From: Actinoallomurus iriomotensis
GTDB lineage: Bacteria; Actinomycetota; Actinomycetes; Streptosporangiales; Streptosporangiaceae
Assembly: GCF_030269445.1 (NCBI RefSeq)
Contig: NZ_BSTJ01000014.1
Coordinates: forward strand, 124,001-188,000
Length of the DNA: 64,000 bases
Direction: 5' to 3'
The position numbers were made by a program, and so were the translations under genes. The notes below the pieces were generated by a model. The model made no database searches. It was not told the DNA's origin and saw only the letters and a program-made list of their open reading frames with translations. Positions 59,698-64,000 of the stretch are shown piece after piece (the first letter of the stretch is position 1; every line of letters starts with the position of its first letter).

Positions 59698-60288
59698 TCA
59701 CCGCCGCCAGCGGGACCACCAGCCACGCCGGGGACGTGGGGCGGCCTCCGGTGCGCCGACGGGCACGGGCTCGAGCGCGTTGCTGAGGTAGACCAGGCGG
59801 AACTTGCCGATCTGGACCTCATCGCCGCTGGACAGGGCGGTCTCGTCGATCCGCTGCCGGTTGACGTAGGTGCCGTTGAGGCTGCCCACGTCGCGTACGG
59901 AGAACCGCGCGCCCTGCCGGTAGAACTCGGCGTGCCCTCGCGACACGGTGACGTCGTCGAGGAAGATGTCGCTCTCCGGGTGACGGCCCGCGCTGGTTCT
60001 CTCCCGGTCGAGCAGGAACCGGCTGCCGGCGTTCGGCCCTCTCTTCACGAGGAGAAGCGCCGTGTTGGGCGGGAGTGACTCGATCCCCACCTGATCGCCG
60101 GTCGACTCGTCGGCCTGCTCGGCCGCCACGGCCGCCTCGATCGCGCTGAACGACATCGTCGACGTCGAATCACCGGGCTCATCTGTCACCGGCGGAACAC
60201 CGTGAGTGAGCGGAGTGCCGCAGTTCGAGCAGAAGCGGGCACCATCCGGATTGGTGTGACCGCACTGCGTACAGGAAGCGCTCGGCAT
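59698..60288 (-). CDS. Zinc-ribbon FHA-domain protein (GarA/FhaA-like)
   Basis: 196 residues; the ATG at 60288 has AGGAGGT nine bases upstream. The N-terminus is a zinc ribbon (CTQCGHTNPDGARFCSNCG). Next comes an acidic Ser/Thr segment (DEPGDSTSTMSF) that is a plausible Ser/Thr-kinase site, as in GarA. The FHA domain (about 90-180) has GRHPESDIFLDDVTVSRGHA and SLNGTYVNRQRID, with Arg, Ser and His binding residues kept. The C-terminus is basic with WWSRWRR. It probably acts as a phospho-dependent switch downstream of a Ser/Thr kinase. Confidence 0.9.
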   Translation of the reverse strand: MPSASCTQCGHTNPDGARFCSNCGTPLTHGVPPVTDEPGDSTSTMSFSAIEAAVAAEQADESTGDQVGIESLPPNTALLLVKRGPNAGSRFLLDRERTSAGRHPESDIFLDDVTVSRGHAEFYRQGARFSVRDVGSLNGTYVNRQRIDETALSSGDEVQIGKFRLVYLSNALEPVPVGAPEAAPRPRRGWWSRWRR

Positions 60289-60333
60289 CGTCGCTCCACC
60301 TCCTACCTGTGGCTTCGGGGGTGCCTCGTGCAC

Positions 60334-60649
60334 CGTACGGCACGCGCGTCGCGCATTCGTCCTCCGGTGGCACCACGGCTCCGATCCGTCCGCGTCGCAC
60401 CGCCCGTCACGCTACGTACGAACCGAAACGATCTTGAAGATTTCCCGCCTGAGGGTTGGCGAAACGTTGACTGATCAACACTTGGGCGCCGCGAGGAGTT
60501 CCCGCCGGCACGAGAAACCCGGCGATCCAGTGATCCCGGTCAAGGTTATCTGGCCCGAGGGAGCGATCAATCGATCCCGGATGGGCTGGAAATCTCCCCC
60601 CAAAAAAGTCAATCTCTGACGCGTCACGGATGTTCAGCGGGAGGCCGGC
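60334..60649. other. Intergenic stretch, no gene seen
   Basis: About 316 bp between the FHA and hydrolase genes. It is slightly AT-richer near 60420-60620 and holds a small inverted repeat GTTGACTGATCAAC at about 60466-60479. Promoters for both divergent genes are expected here, but I cannot place them. Confidence 0.5.
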
Positions 60650-61516
60650 TTGACGAGCATGATCGACCTGCGTGATGGAAGACGCGTCGCGGTGGAGGAA
60701 TGGGGGGCGCCCAGCGGAAGTCCCGTCTTACTCCTCCACGGCACGCCGGGCAGCCGTCTCGGGCCGGTTCCGCGGCCCCTCGTCCTGTACCAGCTCGGCA
60801 TCCGGCTGATCACCTTCGACCGGCCCGGCTATGGCCGCTCCGACCGCATGCCCGGCCGCAGGGTCGCCGACGTCGCCGCCGACGTTCTGGAGATAGCCGA
60901 CGCCCTGGGACTGGAACGGTTCGGCGTCCTCGGCCGCTCCGGCGGCGGGCCGCACGCACTGGCGTGCGCCGCGCTCCTGCCCGAACGGACGACCCGCGCC
61001 GCGGTGCTCGTCGGGCTGGCGCCGAGCGAGGCCGACGGGCTCGACTGGTTCGCCGACATGACCGCCTCGAACGTCGACGCCTACCAGGCGGTCCGCGACG
61101 ACGGCGGCGAGGTGATGGCCCGCCTCCGGCCGATGGCCGACCAGATCCGGGCGAACCCCGCGCAGTTGGTCACGAACCTCTACGACGAGCTCACCCAGTC
61201 CGACCGCCGGATCGTGGCGGATGCGGGCATCAGACGGCAGCTCATCGAGAACTACGCCGAGGCCGTGCGGGACTCCGCCGATGGCTGGTTCGACGACCTG
61301 CACGCCTTCGCCACCTCCTGGGGTTTCGAACCCGGCAGCATCGAACGACCGATCATGCTGTGGCACGGCGCCGAGGACACCTTCTCCCCGGTCGGTCACT
61401 CACGATGGCTCGGCGAGCACATCCCCTCCTCCTTCGTGATCGTGGAGCGGGGCAGCGCGCACTTCGGCGCGTTGAACGTCATGCCCGACGTGCTGCACTG
61501 GCTCGCCGGATCGTGA
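60650..61516 (+). CDS. Alpha/beta-hydrolase fold protein
   Basis: 288 residues. The oxyanion region is PVLLLHGTPGSRLGP and the nucleophile elbow is GVLGRSGGGPHALA (Ser in GRSGG). The acid is likely in LWHGAEDTFSPVGHS and the catalytic His in ERGSAHFGAL. The start is TTG 60650, five bases after GGGAGG; ATG 60659 is the alternative. The substrate is unknown; peptidase-, esterase- and epoxide-hydrolase-like members share this fold. It is convergent with the NB-ARC/TPR gene, their stops abutting. Confidence 0.9.
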   Translation: MTSMIDLRDGRRVAVEEWGAPSGSPVLLLHGTPGSRLGPVPRPLVLYQLGIRLITFDRPGYGRSDRMPGRRVADVAADVLEIADALGLERFGVLGRSGGGPHALACAALLPERTTRAAVLVGLAPSEADGLDWFADMTASNVDAYQAVRDDGGEVMARLRPMADQIRANPAQLVTNLYDELTQSDRRIVADAGIRRQLIENYAEAVRDSADGWFDDLHAFATSWGFEPGSIERPIMLWHGAEDTFSPVGHSRWLGEHIPSSFVIVERGSAHFGALNVMPDVLHWLAGS

Positions 61517-64000
61517 TCAGGCGGGCTGCGGCTCGAGGTCCCGGCAGAGACGCCGGCCGCGCCGTACGGCGACGACGTCAGGGTGATCTTCGCCGAGCAG
61601 CCGGCTCATGAGAGCGATCGCCTCCTGGCGGTGTGCCCTCGCCTCCGTGGTGCGGCCCAGCGCCTCCAGGCTGGCGGAGAGGTTGCAGCGGGCGGCCAGC
61701 GTGTCGGGGTGCGTCGGGTACAGGCGGTCGGTCAGCTTCGCGATCGCGTCGCCCTCCAGCTCGGCGGCGTCCGCGTACCGGTCGAGATCGGCGGCGCAGT
61801 TCGCCAGGTTCAGCATGCCGGCCAGCGTGAACGGGTGCTCCTCCCCGAAGGTCGTGAGGAGCCGCGGCACGGTCGACTTCGCGAGTTCGTACGCTCCGCC
61901 GACGTCCCCGACCTCCCGGAGGAAGATGGCCAGGTTGTTCTCCAGCAGCCGGCCGTAGTGGTGATCCTCGCCCAGGGCGTCGCGGAGCACACCGAGTGTC
62001 CGGCGGGTACGGTCCCGGGCGGCGACGCCGTCGCCGATCGCCCACAGGCAGACGGCGACCTCCGCGTCGGCCGCCACAGCGTCGGGCGAGTCCGGATAGA
62101 ACTGGCGGTAACGGTCGTAGGTGCCCTCCGCCAGCTTGAGGGCCTCCTCGGTATGTCCGGCCTTCCGCAGCGACACCGCGAGGCTCTTGGCGGTGCGCAG
62201 TGGATCCGGGAGCTGGTCGCCGAGCACCTCGAGGTAGGTCTCGTAGGTCGCGCGCAGGCGCGTCACGGACTCCTCGTACTGTCCGCCCTCCCGCAGGTCG
62301 CGGGCGAGGTTGGCGGCCGAGAAGAGCGTGTAGGGATGTTTCTCCCCGAGTGCGGTCTGCCGGCGCTCCAGCGTGTCCTCGTCCAGCTTCCGCGCGCTGT
62401 AGTAGTTCCCGACCGAACGATGCGACACGGCCAGGTTGTTCGCCGTCATCAGCGTCCGGGGGTGATCCTCTCCGTAGAGGTCCTTGAGCGCCGCGTACGT
62501 CTCCTCGTCCAGCCGGAGCGCGTTCTTGAACATGCCGAGCGCGCGCATGTCGGCGGTCAGTCCGCTGGCCGTGATGAGCGTGTGCGGATGCGTGGGCCCG
62601 ATCGCCGGTGACTTCTTCTGCCGGTCCCAGACGTCCATGTCGAGCTTGTACGCCTCGGTGAACAGGCCCTGCGAGCGGTAGACGTTGGCCAGTTGCGACA
62701 GCAGGAACAGGCGCTGCCAGTAATCCGCGCCGAGCCGATCGCGCCACAGGTCGGCGAGGTACTGACCGCTGGCGAGAGCGCCCTCGAAGTTGCCGCGCTT
62801 CCACTGGTAGCGGACGAGATCGATGAACATCTGCCGGGTGTCCTCCTCGTCGCACTCCGCGGCGAGTGAGGCTTCGACGTGCGGCATGATCTTGTCGAGG
62901 CTGGGCCAGTTGTCGGGGTCGTCGGTGTCTCCGTGCGGGGGCCGCGCGCCCACGAGGATCTTGTGTACGTCGTGCATGGTCTCGTTCGCGCGTTCGGGAT
63001 CCATGCCCTCTCGCATGACGGCCTGCACCAGTGTGTGCACCTGGATGGAGTTGTTCCCCTGGTCCACCTTGGCCAGCGCGAACCGGCTGATCTCACGCAC
63101 GACCTTGCCCAGCACCAGCTTGTCGCGCAGGGTCTCGTCGTACGGGACGAGGATCTCGGCCGTCTGGTCGCTGTAGATCAGGTCCAGGGAGATCGGCTCG
63201 GAGGAGAAGAAGGCGAGGAGTTCGAGCAGGCGGGCCGCGGCCGGTGACGCCTCTCTGAGCTGCCGGAAGGACACGTTCCACGTCAGCGCCACCGACTGGG
63301 GGAACTCCTTCGTCCTGAGATCGAGCGTCGAAGCGGTCTCGTGTTCCAGTGCGTTGAGGTACTCACTCGCCGGCATCGAGGTGGCCTCCAGCCACGCGGC
63401 CACCTGTTCGATGGCCAGTGGCAGGAACCCCAGCGCCCGGCCGATCTTCACGGCGTTCTCCGGGGCGAGGCCCGGCACCCGGCGCAGCAGGTGTAACGCG
63501 GCCTCCCTTTCGGTGAAGACGTCGACGGCGATCGGCTTGGCGAGCTTGGTCCAGGCCGGATCCAGGGACGTGATCAGCACGTGGCCGTCACCGCCGGGGA
63601 GGAACTGCTTGAGTTCGGTCTGGTTGGGGGCGTTGTCGAAGATCAGGAGCCAGCGCGCGTACGGTGTGCCCCGGCGAAGGGCCTCCAGAGCCGCGTTGGC
63701 GGCCTCGGCGACGTTGTCGCCCACTCGTAGTCCGAGCCGGCCCGCCATGGCGGCCAGCGCGCTCCTGATCGAGTCGGGTTGCAGCGCGGGAACCCACCAG
63801 ACCACGTCGTAGTCGGCGCGGAAACGATGGGCGTACTCAAGCGCGACCTGGGTCTTGCCCACTCCCGCGAGGCCGTGCAGCGCCTGGGGCAGCACGACGC
63901 GCTGGGTGGCGCCGAGCAGTTGGTCGCGGAGTTGTTCGAGCACCTGGCCGCGACCGGTGAAGACCGCGTTCCGCCGGTCGACGTTCCACACCGCCGGTGA
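61517..64000 (-). CDS. FxSxx-type NB-ARC/tetratricopeptide protein (5' part beyond right edge)
   Basis: At least 827 residues. The frame is open to the last base (SPAVWNV...), and the PAVWNV...RN...FTGR text is normally internal in this family, so the start lies outside. NB-ARC ATPase: HGLAGVGKTQVALEYAHRF and WLLIFDNA. From about residue 400 of the visible part there are tetratricopeptide units (e.g. ALGEKHPYTLFSAANLARDL, LYPTHPDTLAARCNLSASLE). This is the plan of the TPR protein of the FxSxx-COOH peptide systems and of STAND-type signalling ATPases. The FxSxx precursor and radical-SAM partners are not in the window, so they may lie to the right. Confidence 0.85.
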   Translation of the reverse strand, partial: SPAVWNVDRRNAVFTGRGQVLEQLRDQLLGATQRVVLPQALHGLAGVGKTQVALEYAHRFRADYDVVWWVPALQPDSIRSALAAMAGRLGLRVGDNVAEAANAALEALRRGTPYARWLLIFDNAPNQTELKQFLPGGDGHVLITSLDPAWTKLAKPIAVDVFTEREAALHLLRRVPGLAPENAVKIGRALGFLPLAIEQVAAWLEATSMPASEYLNALEHETASTLDLRTKEFPQSVALTWNVSFRQLREASPAAARLLELLAFFSSEPISLDLIYSDQTAEILVPYDETLRDKLVLGKVVREISRFALAKVDQGNNSIQVHTLVQAVMREGMDPERANETMHDVHKILVGARPPHGDTDDPDNWPSLDKIMPHVEASLAAECDEEDTRQMFIDLVRYQWKRGNFEGALASGQYLADLWRDRLGADYWQRLFLLSQLANVYRSQGLFTEAYKLDMDVWDRQKKSPAIGPTHPHTLITASGLTADMRALGMFKNALRLDEETYAALKDLYGEDHPRTLMTANNLAVSHRSVGNYYSARKLDEDTLERRQTALGEKHPYTLFSAANLARDLREGGQYEESVTRLRATYETYLEVLGDQLPDPLRTAKSLAVSLRKAGHTEEALKLAEGTYDRYRQFYPDSPDAVAADAEVAVCLWAIGDGVAARDRTRRTLGVLRDALGEDHHYGRLLENNLAIFLREVGDVGGAYELAKSTVPRLLTTFGEEHPFTLAGMLNLANCAADLDRYADAAELEGDAIAKLTDRLYPTHPDTLAARCNLSASLEALGRTTEARAHRQEAIALMSRLLGEDHPDVVAVRRGRRLCRDLEPQPA

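Noticed and set aside
63991-64000. GTG at 63991 as the true start of the NB-ARC/TPR protein
   Set aside because: The frame continues to the edge as SPAVWNV, and this text is internal in related proteins.

Overview
The window is very GC-rich DNA from a filamentous actinomycete. The gene families present (EccB/EccC/EccD type VII secretion, AAWKG-type substrate, XRE-DUF5753/DUF397 sets, BldC-like regulator, FxSxx-type NB-ARC/TPR protein) are typical of Streptomyces and Streptosporangiales relatives. I cannot name the genus. No rRNA, tRNA, CRISPR array or insertion sequence was recognised.

Left part (1-36980): a type VII secretion (T7SS/ESX-like) locus. Reading leftward from a divergent promoter region near 32.8-33.0 kb are eccD, eccB, two small WXG100-like proteins, a 155-aa partner protein, a 1094-aa AAWKG-type protein with a huge Lys/Glu/Gln coiled coil, a YbaB/EspL-like protein, a small partner protein, and then one uninterrupted reading frame of at least 8103 codons that runs off the left edge. 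This giant protein has a T7SS-type N-terminus, a proline-rich segment with 13-residue repeats, about 2000 residues of charged helix, and then a mosaic of repeated modules. Among them are two anthrax-lethal-factor-like zinc protease units (HEFAH with a downstream Glu ligand) and one Cys/His peptidase-like module. The three-P-loop ATPase gene eccC runs rightward from the same divergent region.

Middle (37.0-43.7 kb): small regulatory and transport units. These are a MarR regulator facing a DMT exporter and an internally deleted NAD(P)-binding protein; a HATPase/BldC-like pair facing an XRE-DUF5753 regulator with two tandem minimal DUF397 genes; an epimerase facing a TetR regulator across two operator-like palindromes; a small secreted protein; and an ECF sigma factor.

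43.8-56.1 kb: more T7SS-linked genes. A beta-helix protein fused to two EccA-like AAA domains faces a mycosin-like protease that lacks the usual oxyanion Asn. A B-lectin/DUF6461 protein, a DUF2207 membrane protein, a secreted GH54 arabinofuranosidase with two ricin-type lectin domains, a stand-alone deaminase-like protein and a frameshifted remnant of an FtsK/EccC-type ATPase follow.

56.2-64.0 kb: a lipoprotein gene in visibly less GC-rich DNA, small membrane proteins, a GAF histidine kinase, a zinc-ribbon FHA protein, an alpha/beta hydrolase, and an FxSxx-type NB-ARC/TPR protein cut by the right edge.

Inferred working model: EccB/C/D plus the EccA-like ATPase and mycosin form or serve the secretion machine. 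The WXG100 pair, the AAWKG protein and the giant protein are candidate substrates. No eccE and no obvious immunity gene was found in the window.
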